Below, piece by piece: positions 27,888 through 38,356 of a stretch of 64,000 nucleotides of DNA. A program made the translations under genes and the position numbers. This stretch comes from Falsirhodobacter xinxiangensis (GTDB lineage Bacteria; Pseudomonadota; Alphaproteobacteria; Rhodobacterales; Rhodobacteraceae): assembly GCF_004959935.1 (NCBI RefSeq), contig NZ_SMYN01000002.1, positions 124,001 through 188,000 on the forward strand. Direction: 5' to 3'. Numbering within the stretch: position 1 is the stretch's first letter; each line of letters starts with the position of its first letter. The notes under the pieces are model-generated. The model saw nothing but the letters and a program-made list of their open reading frames with translations. It did no database searches and was not told the DNA's origin.

Positions 27888-29234
27888 ATGATGAAGACCA
27901 CGACCGGCCTTGCGGCGCTTGCCACCCTGACCCTGCTTGCCGCCTGCGAAAAGGAACCGATCCTGCCCGGAGAGCGGTTCGACGTGCGCGCGCCGCTTTC
28001 CGCCAGTGTTCCGACCACGGAAAACCCGACACCGCGTGACGGCACGGGGCAGGTTGCGAACCGCGCCGTCGCCATTTCGCTTCCCGCGACCAGCACCGGG
28101 TCATGGACCCATCGTGGCGGCAACGCGCAGCATCTTGCACCCCATGGTGCATTGTCGGCGCAGCCCGCGCGGGTCTGGAGTGTCGATTTCGGCGCCGGAA
28201 ATTCTCGCCGCCAGCGCATCGCAGCCGCTCCGGTCGTAGCCGATGGGCGCATCTTTGCGATGGACGCGGACAGCCGCCTTGCTGCCGTCTCCACCGGCGG
28301 GCAGCTTTTGTGGACCGCGCCGCTGAAGCCTTCGGATGAGGGCGCACGGACGAAGGTTTCCGGCGGCGGCATCGCCTATGGTGGCGGACGGGTCTTCGCT
28401 TCTACCGGCTATGGCGAGGTGATCGCGCTCGATCCTGCGACGGGCGCGGTGGCCTGGCGCCAATCGGTCGGCGCGCCGGTGACCGGAGCGCCGACTTTCG
28501 CGGATGGCATGGTCTATGCCGTGGGCCGGGACGGCACCGCATGGGCCATCGACGCCTCCAATGGGCGCGTGCGCTGGACTTTGGCCGGGACCGCATCGGT
28601 CGCCGGGATGATCGGCACCGGATCGCCGGCCATCGCAGGCGGCAACGTGATCTTCCCCTTCTCCAGCGGCGAGTTGACGGGCGTCCTGCGGCAGTCGGGC
28701 CTTCGCCAATGGTCGAGCGCGGTCGCCGGGCAGCGTCGCGGCAGCAGCTATAACATCATTCAGGACATCACCGGCGATCCGGTGGTCGATGGCGGCGTCA
28801 CCTATGTCGGCAACCAGGCGGGCCGGACGGTCGCGATATCGACCGCGAACGGCGATCGGATCTGGATGGCGAACGAAGGTGCCTATGGCCCCGTCATCCC
28901 GGTCGGCGGCTCGGTCTTCCTGATCTCGGACGAAGCGCATCTGGTTCGGCTGGATGCCTCGAGCGGCGAGACGATCTGGTCCGTCCCGATGCCCTATTTC
29001 GAAACTGAGGCAACCAAGAAACGCCGCGCCATCACCGCCCATTACGGGCCGGTTCTGGTTGGTGGGCGCATCGCGGTCGCGTCATCCGACGGCGAATTGC
29101 GCTTCTTCTCGCCCACCAACGGCGCGCTTGTCGGCACGGCCGAGATTCCGGGCGGGGCCGGTGCACAACCGGCGGTCGCTGGCGGCGCGCTTTACGTGGT
29201 TTCCACGAACGGGCAAATTCACGCTTTCCGCTGA
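27888..29234 (+). CDS. bamB: Outer membrane assembly lipoprotein BamB
   Basis: 448-residue lipoprotein (signal peptide with lipobox LLAAC, Cys20) made of PQQ/beta-propeller repeats, for example GRIFAMDADSRLAAVSTGGQ, GRVFASTGYGEVIALDPATG and GALYVVSTNGQIHAF at the end. BamB assists BamA in inserting barrel proteins. It is about 50 residues longer than E. coli BamB, with a Pro-rich linker after the lipid anchor. It begins five bases after the TPR gene and is followed by der, the standard cluster. bamA lies about 10 kb downstream. Confidence 0.92.
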   Translation: MMKTTTGLAALATLTLLAACEKEPILPGERFDVRAPLSASVPTTENPTPRDGTGQVANRAVAISLPATSTGSWTHRGGNAQHLAPHGALSAQPARVWSVDFGAGNSRRQRIAAAPVVADGRIFAMDADSRLAAVSTGGQLLWTAPLKPSDEGARTKVSGGGIAYGGGRVFASTGYGEVIALDPATGAVAWRQSVGAPVTGAPTFADGMVYAVGRDGTAWAIDASNGRVRWTLAGTASVAGMIGTGSPAIAGGNVIFPFSSGELTGVLRQSGLRQWSSAVAGQRRGSSYNIIQDITGDPVVDGGVTYVGNQAGRTVAISTANGDRIWMANEGAYGPVIPVGGSVFLISDEAHLVRLDASSGETIWSVPMPYFETEATKKRRAITAHYGPVLVGGRIAVASSDGELRFFSPTNGALVGTAEIPGGAGAQPAVAGGALYVVSTNGQIHAFR

Positions 29235-29276
29235 CGCGCGAAGGGTGTAAGTCACCGGGCTTCAAAGGAGAGCGGC

Positions 29277-30740
29277 ATGAGCTTCACCCTCGCCATCGTC
29301 GGGCGTCCCAACGTCGGCAAATCGACCCTGTTCAACCGGCTTGTTGGCCGGAAGCTTGCGCTGGTGGACGACCAGCCGGGGGTGACCCGCGATCTGCGCG
29401 AAGGCGACGCCAAGCTGATCGACCTGCGCTTCACTGTCATCGACACGGCAGGGCTGGAGGAGGTCACCGACGACAGCCTTCAGGGCCGGATGCGCCGCCT
29501 GACCGAACGCGCGGTGGATATGGCCGATGTGTGCCTGTTCCTGATTGACGGGCGCGTGGGCGTGACCCCGACGGACGAGGTGTTTGCCGATATCCTGCGC
29601 CGCAAGAACGCGCATGTCATCCTTGGCGTGAACAAGGCCGAAGGTAAGGCGGGCGATTCCGGCGCGATCGAAGCGTGGAGCCTTGGTCTGGGCGAGCCGA
29701 TCCGGCTGTCCGCCGAACATGGCGAGGGGATGGACGACCTCTATACCATACTGCGTCCGATTGCCGACGGTTTTGCCGAGCGGGCCGAACAGGACGCCCC
29801 GATCGTGGACGTCGACGTCCCCGAGGACAGCGAAGACGAGGATGATCCCGAAGCGCACAAGCCGACCGAAAAACATCCGCTGCAAATCGCGGTGATCGGT
29901 CGTCCGAATGCCGGGAAATCGACGCTGATCAACAAGATCCTCGGCTATGACCGTCTGCTGACGGGGCCGGAGGCGGGAATCACGCGCGACGCGATCTCGA
30001 TCCGCACGCAGTGGCAGGGCGTGCCGACGCGGATCTTCGATACCGCCGGGATGCGCAAGAAGGCGCGGATCAACGACAAGCTGGAAAAGCTGTCGGTATC
30101 GGACGGCCTGCGCGCGGTGCGCTTCGCCGAAGTCGTGGTCGTGCTGCTGGACGTGGAAATCCCGTTCGAACAGCAAGATTTGCGGATCGCCGACTTTGCC
30201 GAGACCGAGGGCCGTGCGGTCGTCGTCGCGGTGAACAAATGGGATCTGGAGGACGAGAAGCAGGAGAAGATGGCCGAGCTGAAGGAGATGTTCGATCGCC
30301 TTCTGCCGCAGCTTCGCGGAGCACCGCTGGTCACGGTTTCGGCCAAGACGGGGCGCGGGCTCGACCGGCTTCACGCTGCCATCCTGAAGGCGCATGACGT
30401 CTGGAACCGGCGCGTGCCGACTGCACGGCTCAACTCGTGGCTGGGCGCGATGACCGAGGCGCACCCGCCGCCCGCGCCGGGTGGGCGCCGCATCAAGATG
30501 CGGTATATGACGCAGGTGAAGACCCGTCCGCCGGGATTCATCGTCATGTGCAGCCATCAGGACATGGTGCCTGACAGCTATAAACGGTATCTTGTCAACG
30601 GCTTGCGCGACCATTTCGACATGCCGGGCACGCCGATCCGCCTGACGTTGCGCGGGCAGGGGGACAAGAACCCCTACAAGGACAAGAAGAACTTCGGCAC
30701 GCCGTCGCGTCTGCGCAAGCATCTGGAGAAGAAGGGTTAA
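29277..30740 (+). CDS. der: Ribosome biogenesis GTPase Der (EngA)
   Basis: Tandem-domain GTPase for 50S assembly, 487 residues. G domain 1 has GRPNVGKST at residues 8-16, DTAG and NKAEG; an acidic linker ([13 protein letters not shown]) follows. G domain 2 has GRPNAGKST near 207, DTAGMRKK and NKWD. A KH-like C-terminal domain ([15 protein letters not shown]) ends the protein. GGAGAG precedes the ATG. Its TAA overlaps the stop of the convergent binding-protein gene (TTAA). Confidence 0.97.
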   Translation: MSFTLAIVGRPNVGKSTLFNRLVGRKLALVDDQPGVTRDLREGDAKLIDLRFTVIDTAGLEEVTDDSLQGRMRRLTERAVDMADVCLFLIDGRVGVTPTDEVFADILRRKNAHVILGVNKAEGKAGDSGAIEAWSLGLGEPIRLSAEHGEGMDDLYTILRPIADGFAERAEQDAPIVDVDVPEDSEDEDDPEAHKPTEKHPLQIAVIGRPNAGKSTLINKILGYDRLLTGPEAGITRDAISIRTQWQGVPTRIFDTAGMRKKARINDKLEKLSVSDGLRAVRFAEVVVVLLDVEIPFEQQDLRIADFAETEGRAVVVAVNKWDLEDEKQEKMAELKEMFDRLLPQLRGAPLVTVSAKTGRGLDRLHAAILKAHDVWNRRVPTARLNSWLGAMTEAHPPPAPGGRRIKMRYMTQVKTRPPGFIVMCSHQDMVPDSYKRYLVNGLRDHFDMPGTPIRLTLRGQGDKNPYKDKKNFGTPSRLRKHLEKKG

Positions 30741-32392
30741 TCCTCGGTCGGTTGCGGCGGGGGATCGACCCACCAGCGATAATGCTGGTGCAGGAACGCC
30801 GGGTGCATTTCCATCCCATGCGCCCGGGCGGCGGCATGACGGAAGATCGTGCGCCAATAGGGCTGGATCAGCACCGCCTCGTCGCGCAGGATACCCTGAA
30901 GTTCGGCCATGACCTTGCTGCGGCTTGCCGCATCGTCGATGGCCAGCGCCCGGTCCAGTGCTGCATCGAAGGCGTCATTGGCGAATCCGGTCTCGTTCCA
31001 CGCCGCTCCGGTGCGGTATCCCGCATTTAGAACCTGAACCCCAAGCGGGCGCATGTTCCATTCGGTCGCAGAGAATGGATAGGTCTTCCAATTTTCCCAA
31101 TACGTGCTGCCGGGCAAGTTGGTGCGCTTCACCTTCATCCCCGCATCGCGCATTTGTGCTGCAACCACGTCGCAGCTGACCGCCTGCCACGTATCGTCCA
31201 GCGCGATCAACTCGAACTCATGCTCTGCCATGCCCGCCTCGGTTAGAAGGGCGAGTGCGGCGTCGGGATCGACGGTCGGAGGCGGAAGCTCGGCGTAGTC
31301 GGGTTGGATCGGGCAGACGTGGTGGTTCTCGCCCACCATCCCGAGGCCCGAATACCCGATCTCCAGCACGACCGCGTTGTCGACGGCCATCTGGATCGCG
31401 CGGCGCACACGGACATCAGCAAATTCGGGCGCGTTCTGGTTGAAGCGGATCGCCAGCGTCGCGGCTGTGGGCGTCTCGTATCGTGTCCAGCCCAAGGCGT
31501 CCAAGGCGGGCAGAAACTCGCCAAAGGATTGATAGGTGGCGTCGATCTCGGCCGCCTTGGCGGCGGCGATGGTGGCCGAAGGATCGGTGCCGTAATCCAG
31601 ATACTCGATCCGGTCCAGCCAGGGGCCGCCCAGCACCTCGGTCCCCCACCATTCATGCGCTTCGTTTCGCACCAGAATCTGACGGGTCTTCTCGGACGGC
31701 TCGGGCAGGAATGGGCCAGTGCCGATCGGTGTCGCCGCCGGATCGCCATTGTCATAGGATGGGTGGACGAGACAGGCGGGATAGTCGGAAAAGCTCGCGA
31801 TGATCGAGATGTCGGGAAAGGCAAGCGACAGCCGAACCGTGTGGGGGTCGTCCGCCATCGCCGCACCGTCGCGCAGCCCTTGCCGCGCATCATCCTGAAG
31901 CGCGGCCATGCGGCCCGCCATGGAATTGCCCGGGATCGTGGCATCTGCCCATCGCGCGATATTGTGGATCACATTGGCGGCGGTGAATGGATCGCCATTG
32001 TTCCATCGCACGCCCCGGCGCACATGCAGGACATATTCGGTGGCGTCGGCATTCGCCTCCCAGCTTTCCAGAAGCATCCCGCGAAAGGTGCCGTCCGCCT
32101 CGTATTCGACGAGGTATTCCAGCCAGCCACGCAGGAAATTCGCCGTCTGCGGCCATGCCGCCCTTCGCGGATCGCCGGAGGGGCGGAGCTCCATCTGCAT
32201 CCGCAGCGTGCCGCCCTTGAAGGGTTGCACGTCCTGCGCTTGCGGCGCGCTCAGCCCCAGAAGCGCATAGGCGGTGGGTGTCGCCACGCCCAATGCCGAA
32301 ACGCGGGTCAGGAACTCGCGCCGCCCGATCGCCCCGCACCGGACCTCGCGCGCAAGGGATTGCGCGGCGGGGTGGATCGGGTGGCGGGGCAT
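30737..32392 (-). CDS. Tat-exported ABC substrate-binding protein (family 5), orphan
   Basis: 551-residue periplasmic solute-binding protein of the dipeptide/oligopeptide family. The N-terminus carries a twin-arginine motif ([17 protein letters not shown]), so it is exported folded. Family signatures include LRRGVRW-type [20 protein letters not shown] near residue 130 and IGTGPF. ATG 32392 has GGAGGA five bases upstream. No permease or ATPase is nearby. It lies 59 bases downstream of an AraC-type regulator on the same strand, so the regulator probably controls it. The substrate is not predictable. Confidence 0.85.
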   Translation of the reverse strand: MPRHPIHPAAQSLAREVRCGAIGRREFLTRVSALGVATPTAYALLGLSAPQAQDVQPFKGGTLRMQMELRPSGDPRRAAWPQTANFLRGWLEYLVEYEADGTFRGMLLESWEANADATEYVLHVRRGVRWNNGDPFTAANVIHNIARWADATIPGNSMAGRMAALQDDARQGLRDGAAMADDPHTVRLSLAFPDISIIASFSDYPACLVHPSYDNGDPAATPIGTGPFLPEPSEKTRQILVRNEAHEWWGTEVLGGPWLDRIEYLDYGTDPSATIAAAKAAEIDATYQSFGEFLPALDALGWTRYETPTAATLAIRFNQNAPEFADVRVRRAIQMAVDNAVVLEIGYSGLGMVGENHHVCPIQPDYAELPPPTVDPDAALALLTEAGMAEHEFELIALDDTWQAVSCDVVAAQMRDAGMKVKRTNLPGSTYWENWKTYPFSATEWNMRPLGVQVLNAGYRTGAAWNETGFANDAFDAALDRALAIDDAASRSKVMAELQGILRDEAVLIQPYWRTIFRHAAARAHGMEMHPAFLHQHYRWWVDPPPQPTED

Positions 32393-32451
32393 GGCGTCCT
32401 CCGTAAAGGGGTTCAGGGAACGAACGCGGGCAGGGCGCGCGGCGTTCCGGA

Positions 32452-33243
32452 TCAGTTGGCGCGGCGAAAGGCGGTGGGCGACGCGCCCGCCAGATTGCTG
32501 AAGGCGCGTGTGAAGTAGGCAGGCGATGCGAAGCCGAGGCTCTTTGCAATCTGTGCCACGGGCATGTCGGTCTCTGCAAGCAGGTGCCGCGCCTCGAACA
32601 GGATGCGGTCGTGCAGCAGCGCCGAAGCGGGCCGTCCGCAGGTCGCCTTGCAGCAGCGCGTCAGATGCGTCGGCGTGACCCCAAGCGCGGCGGCAAGATC
32701 GGCGACGTTCATCCCCGTGCGAAACTCCCGCTCCAGCAGATCGGCATAGCGCGCGACGAGGCGGCGGGTTGCGTCGTCCGGGGCCGCATCCGCGTTGCCG
32801 CGTTCCACCTGCCGGTCCAGCCATACCGAAAGCAGCCCGCACCAGTGCCGCGCGGCGCGGTCGGCGCCTGTGGTGGTGGCCGCGCTCTCGCGCTGGATAT
32901 TGTCCAGCAGCACGTTCAACTCCTGCTGAACCAGCACTTCGCGGATTCGCAGATGGCGCGGGGCGTCTGAAAGTGGCAGCCCATGATCGCGCCCGAAGAA
33001 CAGCGCCTGCCCGAAGACCTGCTGGCCGACCTCGAACCCGTGCATGACGCCTGCGGGGATAAAGATGGCGTTATGGGCGGTATAGCCGCGCGTCTGCCCC
33101 GCGACGGTGATCCGCCCCTGACCCTTGGTGAACCAAAGCAGCAAAGGCTCGGAGATCGAGCGCATCGCTTCGACCCGCCAGCGACCGCCCGCCGCCAGAC
33201 GGGGAATCGGCACGAGCCGCATGGGCGAGATCTGGTCCTGCAT
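32452..33243 (-). CDS. AraC-family transcriptional regulator
   Basis: 263-residue regulator: N-terminal cupin sensor domain (about 1-100, with [20 protein letters not shown] and PAGVMHGF), and C-terminal double helix-turn-helix ([20 protein letters not shown], then [20 protein letters not shown]). AAAGGGG precedes ATG 33243. The ligand is unknown. Its only partner is the binding protein downstream. Upstream lies a perfect 12-base palindrome, GCGGCGCGCCGC at 33275-33286, which could be coincidental in GC-rich DNA. Confidence 0.88.
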   Translation of the reverse strand: MQDQISPMRLVPIPRLAAGGRWRVEAMRSISEPLLLWFTKGQGRITVAGQTRGYTAHNAIFIPAGVMHGFEVGQQVFGQALFFGRDHGLPLSDAPRHLRIREVLVQQELNVLLDNIQRESAATTTGADRAARHWCGLLSVWLDRQVERGNADAAPDDATRRLVARYADLLEREFRTGMNVADLAAALGVTPTHLTRCCKATCGRPASALLHDRILFEARHLLAETDMPVAQIAKSLGFASPAYFTRAFSNLAGASPTAFRRAN

Positions 33244-33335
33244 GACGGCCCCTTTCTGATGAGCCAGAGGTTAAGCGGCGCGCCGCATCAAACCCAAGCG
33301 CAAAGACGCAGGAAAACGCGGCGGCAACAGGAATG

Positions 33336-34193
33336 TCACGGCAGAGCCACAGGTTGCCACGCCTTCATCCGATTGCGGAACCATGTCCTTTGGCGCTTGG
33401 CATACTGGCGCGAAGCAAGCTTGGCGGCGGCGGTGGCCTCTGTCAGCGTCATCTCGCCCCTCAGATGCGCGATCAGTTCAGGTGCCCCGATGGCGCGCGA
33501 GGAGGGGCGGGTCGGCTGCCAATGGGGAAGCTCCATCCGCGCCTCCTCCAAGGCACCGCCCGCAAGCATCTGATCGAAACGCAGGTCGATCCGATGCCCC
33601 AGCCAGTCCGGGTCGGGGCGCAATACCAGCGCCTCGGCATCCTCCAACGGCAAGAGCGGCGGCGCGGTATCGGCCTGCCAGTCGGCAATGCCGCGCCCGG
33701 TCGCGCGCAGCACTTCCCACGCACGCTGCACCCGGGCGCGGTTCGCAAGGTCGATCCGCTCGGCGCTGGCGGCATCCAGCCCCGCAATCAGCGCCGCAAG
33801 CTCCATCGCATCGCCTTCGGCCCGAACCTGCGGCGGGGTCGCCGGGATCTCGGCAAGCCCCTCGGTCAGCGCGGTGAAGTATAGCCCCGTCCCGCCGACG
33901 ATCACCGGGCGCGGCCCGTCAAGAAGCGGGGCAAGATCGCGCAGCCAATGCCCGACTGAATAGTCCTGATCCCGCGCGACATGCCCGTAAAGCGCATGGG
34001 GCAGCGCCGCTTCCTCGGCCTCCGAGGGGCGGGCGGTCAGCACGCGCCAGTTGGCATAGACCTGCAGCGCGTCGGCGTTCACGATCACACCGCCGCCCTC
34101 GCGCACGATCCGCACGGCCAGCGCCGACTTGCCGCTGGCCGTCGGCCCTGCGATCAGGACGGGCCGCGCCGGAGGAATATTGCCAAGGTCCAT
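33336..34193 (-). CDS. miaA: tRNA dimethylallyltransferase
   Basis: Transfers the dimethylallyl group to A37 of tRNAs reading UNN codons. It is 285 residues from ATG 34193. The P-loop GPTASGKS is at about residues 16-23, followed by the substrate motif NADALQVY and VGGTGLYF. The C-terminal [11 protein letters not shown] motif contacts tRNA. AGGAG lies four bases upstream, slightly close. A longer frame would overlap the pyrH start and is not likely. It is divergent from pyrH. Confidence 0.94.
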   Translation of the reverse strand: MDLGNIPPARPVLIAGPTASGKSALAVRIVREGGGVIVNADALQVYANWRVLTARPSEAEEAALPHALYGHVARDQDYSVGHWLRDLAPLLDGPRPVIVGGTGLYFTALTEGLAEIPATPPQVRAEGDAMELAALIAGLDAASAERIDLANRARVQRAWEVLRATGRGIADWQADTAPPLLPLEDAEALVLRPDPDWLGHRIDLRFDQMLAGGALEEARMELPHWQPTRPSSRAIGAPELIAHLRGEMTLTEATAAAKLASRQYAKRQRTWFRNRMKAWQPVALP

Positions 34194-34284
34194 CACGCTC
34201 CTGCTTCCGCCCGGTTGATCCCGGCGGCGTTTTCCGACATTTTCGCGCCAAGTCAAACCGGAACACGAAGGCGGGAGCCACAGA

Positions 34285-35016
34285 ATGAACGAGATCAGCC
34301 CAACTCCCGTCACATACAAGCGCGTGATGCTGAAGATTTCGGGCGAGGCGCTGATGGGCGATCAGGGGTTCGGTCTGAACCCGCCCACCGTCCAGCGCAT
34401 CGCGAACGAGGTGAAGTCGGTCCACGATCTTGGGGTCGAGATCTGCATGGTCATCGGCGGGGGCAACATCTTCCGCGGCCTGCAAGGGTCCGCTCAGGGG
34501 ATGGAACGGACGACGGCGGATTACATGGGTATGCTGGCGACGGTGATGAACGCGCTGGCCATGCAGGCGGCGCTGGAATCGCTGAACATCCATACGCGGG
34601 TGATCTCGGCCATTCCGATGGATCAGGTGTGCGAACCCTATATCCGCCGCCGCGCCGTGCGCCATCTTGAAAAGAAGCGCGTCTGCATCTTCGCGGCCGG
34701 AACCGGAAACCCCTATTTCACCACCGACACCGCCGCGACCCTGCGCGCGAACGAGATGGCCTGTCAGGCGATCTTCAAGGGGACCAAGGTGGACGGGGTC
34801 TATGACAAAGACCCGAAGAAGCATGCAGATGCGAAACGCTATGACAACGTCACCTATGACGAAGTGCTGCAGAAGCATCTGGGCGTGATGGACGCATCCG
34901 CCATCGCGCTGGCCCGCGACAACGATCTGCCGATCATCGTCTTTTCGCTGGACGAGCCGGGCGGCTTCCGCGGCATTCTGCGCGGCGAAGGCACCTATAC
35001 GCGTGTGCGCGGCTAA
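34285..35016 (+). CDS. pyrH: UMP kinase
   Basis: Phosphorylates UMP to UDP, 243 residues, amino-acid-kinase fold. It shows KISGEALMG near the N-terminus, GGGNIFRG in the nucleotide pocket and [13 protein letters not shown] at the UMP site. GGGAG precedes the ATG. It opens the long pyrH-frr-uppS-cdsA-dxr-rseP-bamA gene string. UDP made here feeds the nucleotide-sugar steps of the downstream lipid A genes. Confidence 0.97.
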   Translation: MNEISPTPVTYKRVMLKISGEALMGDQGFGLNPPTVQRIANEVKSVHDLGVEICMVIGGGNIFRGLQGSAQGMERTTADYMGMLATVMNALAMQAALESLNIHTRVISAIPMDQVCEPYIRRRAVRHLEKKRVCIFAAGTGNPYFTTDTAATLRANEMACQAIFKGTKVDGVYDKDPKKHADAKRYDNVTYDEVLQKHLGVMDASAIALARDNDLPIIVFSLDEPGGFRGILRGEGTYTRVRG

Positions 35017-35083
35017 GGCTATACCGCCGCGACCGGGACTGCTATGAAGCCGGAACGCGCGCGGCACGAAGAAGGAATTTGCT

Positions 35084-35647
35084 ATGTCTGACGATCTGGA
35101 GATCGACCTCGATGCCATCGAGCGCCGCATGGACGGCGCCATCGCGTCCCTGCGCCAGGAATTCGGATCGCTGCGGACGGGGCGCGCCTCGGGTGCGATC
35201 CTGGACCCGATTCAGGTGGAGGCCTATGGCACCATGACGCCGATCAACCAGCTTGGCACCGTGAACGTGCCCGAGCCGCGGATGGTCGTGATCAACGTCT
35301 GGGACAAGGGGATGATTTCCAAAGTGGAAAAGGCGATCCGCGAATCCGGCATCGGGATCAATCCGGTGGTGGATGGCCCGCTGATCCGCCTGCCGATCCC
35401 CGAGTTGAACGAAGAACGCCGCCGGGAGTTGACGAAGGTCGCCGCCGGCTATGCCGAACAGGCCCGCGTCGCGATCCGCAATGTGCGCCGCGACGGCATG
35501 GACCAGATCAAGAAGGCGAAAACCGCCGGCATGGCTGAGGACGACCAGAAGATGTGGTCGGACGAGGTTCAGGCCCTGACCGACAAGGCCATCGGCAATG
35601 TCGACAAGGCGCTTGAATCAAAGCAGCAGGAAATCATGCAGGTTTGA
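35084..35647 (+). CDS. frr: Ribosome recycling factor
   Basis: 187-residue factor that splits post-termination ribosomes with EF-G. Signature regions [21 protein letters not shown] and RREGMDQIK-like [16 protein letters not shown] are present, and the length matches the family. AGAAGGA sits before the ATG. It follows pyrH by 67 bases, the near-universal order. Confidence 0.97.
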   Translation: MSDDLEIDLDAIERRMDGAIASLRQEFGSLRTGRASGAILDPIQVEAYGTMTPINQLGTVNVPEPRMVVINVWDKGMISKVEKAIRESGIGINPVVDGPLIRLPIPELNEERRRELTKVAAGYAEQARVAIRNVRRDGMDQIKKAKTAGMAEDDQKMWSDEVQALTDKAIGNVDKALESKQQEIMQV

Positions 35648-35671
35648 CCTGCGGTTGAAAAGGGGCTGATC

Positions 35672-36397
35672 TTGGCCATCAAGGAGGAGACCGGCCGGGC
35701 GCGCCACGTTGCCATCATCATGGATGGCAACGGACGGTGGGCCACGGAACGGGGGTGGCCGCGTCTTGTCGGGCATCGCAAAGGGGCCGAGAGGGTCAAG
35801 GAAATCGTGCGTGCCGCCCCCGATCTGGGGATCGAGTGGCTGACGATCTATGCCTTCTCGACGGAAAACTGGAAACGCTCGACCGAGGAAGTGCTGGGCC
35901 TGATGGCGATCTTCGCCCGCTATATCGAGCGGGAAGCGGATCGTCTGGCGACCGAAGGGGTGCGGATGCGCTTCATCGGCGACCGCTCGCGTCTGGACGC
36001 CAAGCTGCAGAAGCTGATGGCCGGGATCGAGGCGCGCACGGCGCAGTTTTCCCGCCTGAACCTGACCGTGGCGATCAACTATGGCGGGCGGGACGAGATG
36101 GTGCGCGCGATGCGCCGTCTGTGCGCCGATGCGGCGGCGGGTCGGCTCGATCCGGCGGCGCTGTCGGAGGCGACGATCTCGGGCGCGCTGGATACCGTGG
36201 GCCTGCCCGACCCGGACCTGATCATCCGCACCTCGGGCGAGACGCGGACATCGAACTTCCTGCCGTGGCAATCGGCCTATGCCGAGTATGAATTCACCCC
36301 GACGCTCTGGCCCGATTTTCGCCCGGACGAGCTGGCGACGATCCTGTCGCGCTTCGGCAATCGCGACCGCCGGTTCGGCGGCGTCCGGAAGGCATGA
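35672..36397 (+). CDS. uppS: Undecaprenyl diphosphate synthase
   Basis: Cis-prenyltransferase making C55 lipid carrier for peptidoglycan and O-antigen, 241 residues. It carries the Mg-binding Asp18 in HVAIIMDGNGRWA, YAFSTENWKR, and the product-end motif DLIIRTSGE, where the following residues are TRTSNFLPWQ. TTG 35672 with AAAAGGGG upstream is the start; no ATG precedes the conserved region. It overlaps cdsA by four bases. Confidence 0.95.
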   Translation: MAIKEETGRARHVAIIMDGNGRWATERGWPRLVGHRKGAERVKEIVRAAPDLGIEWLTIYAFSTENWKRSTEEVLGLMAIFARYIEREADRLATEGVRMRFIGDRSRLDAKLQKLMAGIEARTAQFSRLNLTVAINYGGRDEMVRAMRRLCADAAAGRLDPAALSEATISGALDTVGLPDPDLIIRTSGETRTSNFLPWQSAYAEYEFTPTLWPDFRPDELATILSRFGNRDRRFGGVRKA

Positions 36398-37197
36398 GAC
36401 GGGCGCCCAAACAAGGTCGTTGGGGCGATCTGCCCAAGCGGATGCTTTCGGCGGTGATCATGCTGGGGGTCGGGGCCATCGACGTCTGGATGGGGGGGCT
36501 CAGCTTTGCCATCCTCGTGCTGGTGCTGACCGGCGTGATGGTCTGGGAACTGGTACGGATGCAGCAGCCCAACGGACCTTGGGTCGCGATTGCGATGGGG
36601 GTTCTGGCGACCGTCATGCTCTATGCCGTGCTGGTGCTGCCGATCGGGCCGCTTTGGCCGCTGGCGCTGATCGTCCCGGCGCTGGTCTGCGCGGCGCTGG
36701 TGCAGCACCGCAAAGTCGCGGCCGTCTATGCCTTTGCGATCATGATCGCGGGCTTTGCGCTGATCGTCCTGCGGGACGAGGCTGGCCGGCCGGTGATCCT
36801 GTGGCTGGTGGCGCTGGTGGTGGCATCGGACGTGATGGGATATTTCGTCGGGCGCAGCCTTGGCGGGCCGAAATTCTGGCCGCGCATCAGTCCAAACAAG
36901 ACATGGTCGGGCACGATTGCCGGGTGGTTCGGTGCGGCACTGGTGGGGCTTGCATTCGTTCTGTTGCAGGGCGCGCCTTGGGGGCTGGTGGTGCTGTCGC
37001 CCGTCATTGCGCTGGCCGGGCAGCTCGGCGACATCGCCGAAAGCTGGATCAAGCGGCGCGCGCAGGTCAAGGACAGCTCTCGTCTGATCCCGGGCCATGG
37101 CGGCGTTCTGGACCGTTTCGATGCGCTGATCGGGGCCGTCGTGGCCGTGACGCTTCTAAGCCTTCTTTTCCCATTGCCTTTGCCCGAAGGGGCCTGA
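36394..37197 (+). CDS. cdsA: Phosphatidate cytidylyltransferase
   Basis: Integral membrane enzyme making CDP-diacylglycerol from CTP and phosphatidate, 267 residues with seven or eight helices. The C-terminal CDS signature is complete: AGQLGDIAESWIKRRAQVKD followed by SSRLIPGHGGVLDRFD. The ATG lies in the uppS stop (ATGA), and dxr begins one base after its own stop. Confidence 0.95.
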   Translation: MRRAPKQGRWGDLPKRMLSAVIMLGVGAIDVWMGGLSFAILVLVLTGVMVWELVRMQQPNGPWVAIAMGVLATVMLYAVLVLPIGPLWPLALIVPALVCAALVQHRKVAAVYAFAIMIAGFALIVLRDEAGRPVILWLVALVVASDVMGYFVGRSLGGPKFWPRISPNKTWSGTIAGWFGAALVGLAFVLLQGAPWGLVVLSPVIALAGQLGDIAESWIKRRAQVKDSSRLIPGHGGVLDRFDALIGAVVAVTLLSLLFPLPLPEGA

Positions 37198-37198
37198 C

Positions 37199-38356
37199 AT
37201 GCGCAGCATATCCATCTTCGGTGCCACCGGTTCGATCGGGGAAAGCACCTTCGATCTTGTCATGCGCGCGCCGGAGACTTATCGCACCGTCGCGCTGACC
37301 GGGGGGCGCAACATCGCCCGCTTGGCCGAGATGGCGATTGCGCTGCGGGCGGAACTGGCCGTCACCGCCTATGACGACTGCCTTCCCGCACTGCGCGAGG
37401 CGCTGGCAGGGACGAAGATCGAAGTCGCTGGCGGAGAGGCAGCAATCGCCGAAGCCGCAGACCGGCCCGCAGATTGGGTCATGTCGGGCATCGTGGGCGC
37501 CGCGGGTCTGGTGCCGGGGATGCGCGCGCTGCGTCATGGCGGCACGCTGGCGCTTGCGAACAAGGAAAGCCTCGTGACTGCGGGGCCGCTGCTGATGGAA
37601 ACCGCACGTGCGCATGGCGCGACGATCCTGCCGGTGGACAGCGAACATTCGGCGGTGTTTCAGGCGTTGACCGGCGAAGATGCGGCTTGCGTCGAACGTG
37701 TCATCATCACCGCATCCGGTGGCCCCTTTCGCAACTGGAGCGCCGAGCGTATCGCGAATGCGACGCTGGCCGAGGCTGTCGCCCATCCAAGCTGGTCGAT
37801 GGGACAGCGCATCTCCATCGACAGCGCGTCCATGTTCAACAAGGCGCTCGAACTTATCGAGACGCGTGAATATTTCGGCATAAGCCCCGACAAGATCGAG
37901 GTTCTTGTCCATCCCCAATCCATCGTGCACGCGCTCGTGGGGTTCTGCGATGGTGGCATCATGGCGCATCTCGGGCCGGCTGACATGCGCCACGCCATCG
38001 GCTTTGCGCTGCACTGGCCGGGTCGCGGTGATGTCCCGGTGGAACGTCTGAACCTCGCGCAGATTGGCAAGCTGGAGTTCCAGGACCCTGATATTGCGAA
38101 ATTCCCGGCACTGCGGATCGCACGCGATGTGATGGAGGCTCGGGGGCTGCATGGCGCCGCGTTCAACGCCGCCAAGGAGATCGCGCTGGATCACTTCATC
38201 GCGGGCTCTCTGGCATTTCCGCGCATGGCGGCGATAGTCGAGGAGACGCTGTCGCGGATGAACGGGCTTGGCCGCACCGCTGCAAATCTTGATGACGTGC
38301 TGGAGGTCGATGCGTCGGCCCGGCGCGTGGCGACATCGATCGCCGGAGGACGATAG
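37199..38356 (+). CDS. dxr: 1-deoxy-D-xylulose 5-phosphate reductoisomerase
   Basis: Second step of the MEP isoprenoid pathway (DXP to MEP, NADPH), 385 residues. The NADPH motif GATGSIGEST is at residues 6-15; substrate/metal motifs LPVDSEHSA and ASGGPFR follow; SASMFNKALELIE is in the hinge. It supplies precursors for UppS in the same cluster. The start ATG has no strong Shine-Dalgarno of its own and lies one base after the cdsA stop, so it is probably coupled. Confidence 0.96.
   Translation: MRSISIFGATGSIGESTFDLVMRAPETYRTVALTGGRNIARLAEMAIALRAELAVTAYDDCLPALREALAGTKIEVAGGEAAIAEAADRPADWVMSGIVGAAGLVPGMRALRHGGTLALANKESLVTAGPLLMETARAHGATILPVDSEHSAVFQALTGEDAACVERVIITASGGPFRNWSAERIANATLAEAVAHPSWSMGQRISIDSASMFNKALELIETREYFGISPDKIEVLVHPQSIVHALVGFCDGGIMAHLGPADMRHAIGFALHWPGRGDVPVERLNLAQIGKLEFQDPDIAKFPALRIARDVMEARGLHGAAFNAAKEIALDHFIAGSLAFPRMAAIVEETLSRMNGLGRTAANLDDVLEVDASARRVATSIAGGR

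Noticed and set aside
33275-33286. 12-base palindrome GCGGCGCGCCGC upstream of the AraC gene
   Set aside because: Such GC palindromes occur by chance in this composition, and a single copy without a second site is weak evidence for an operator.
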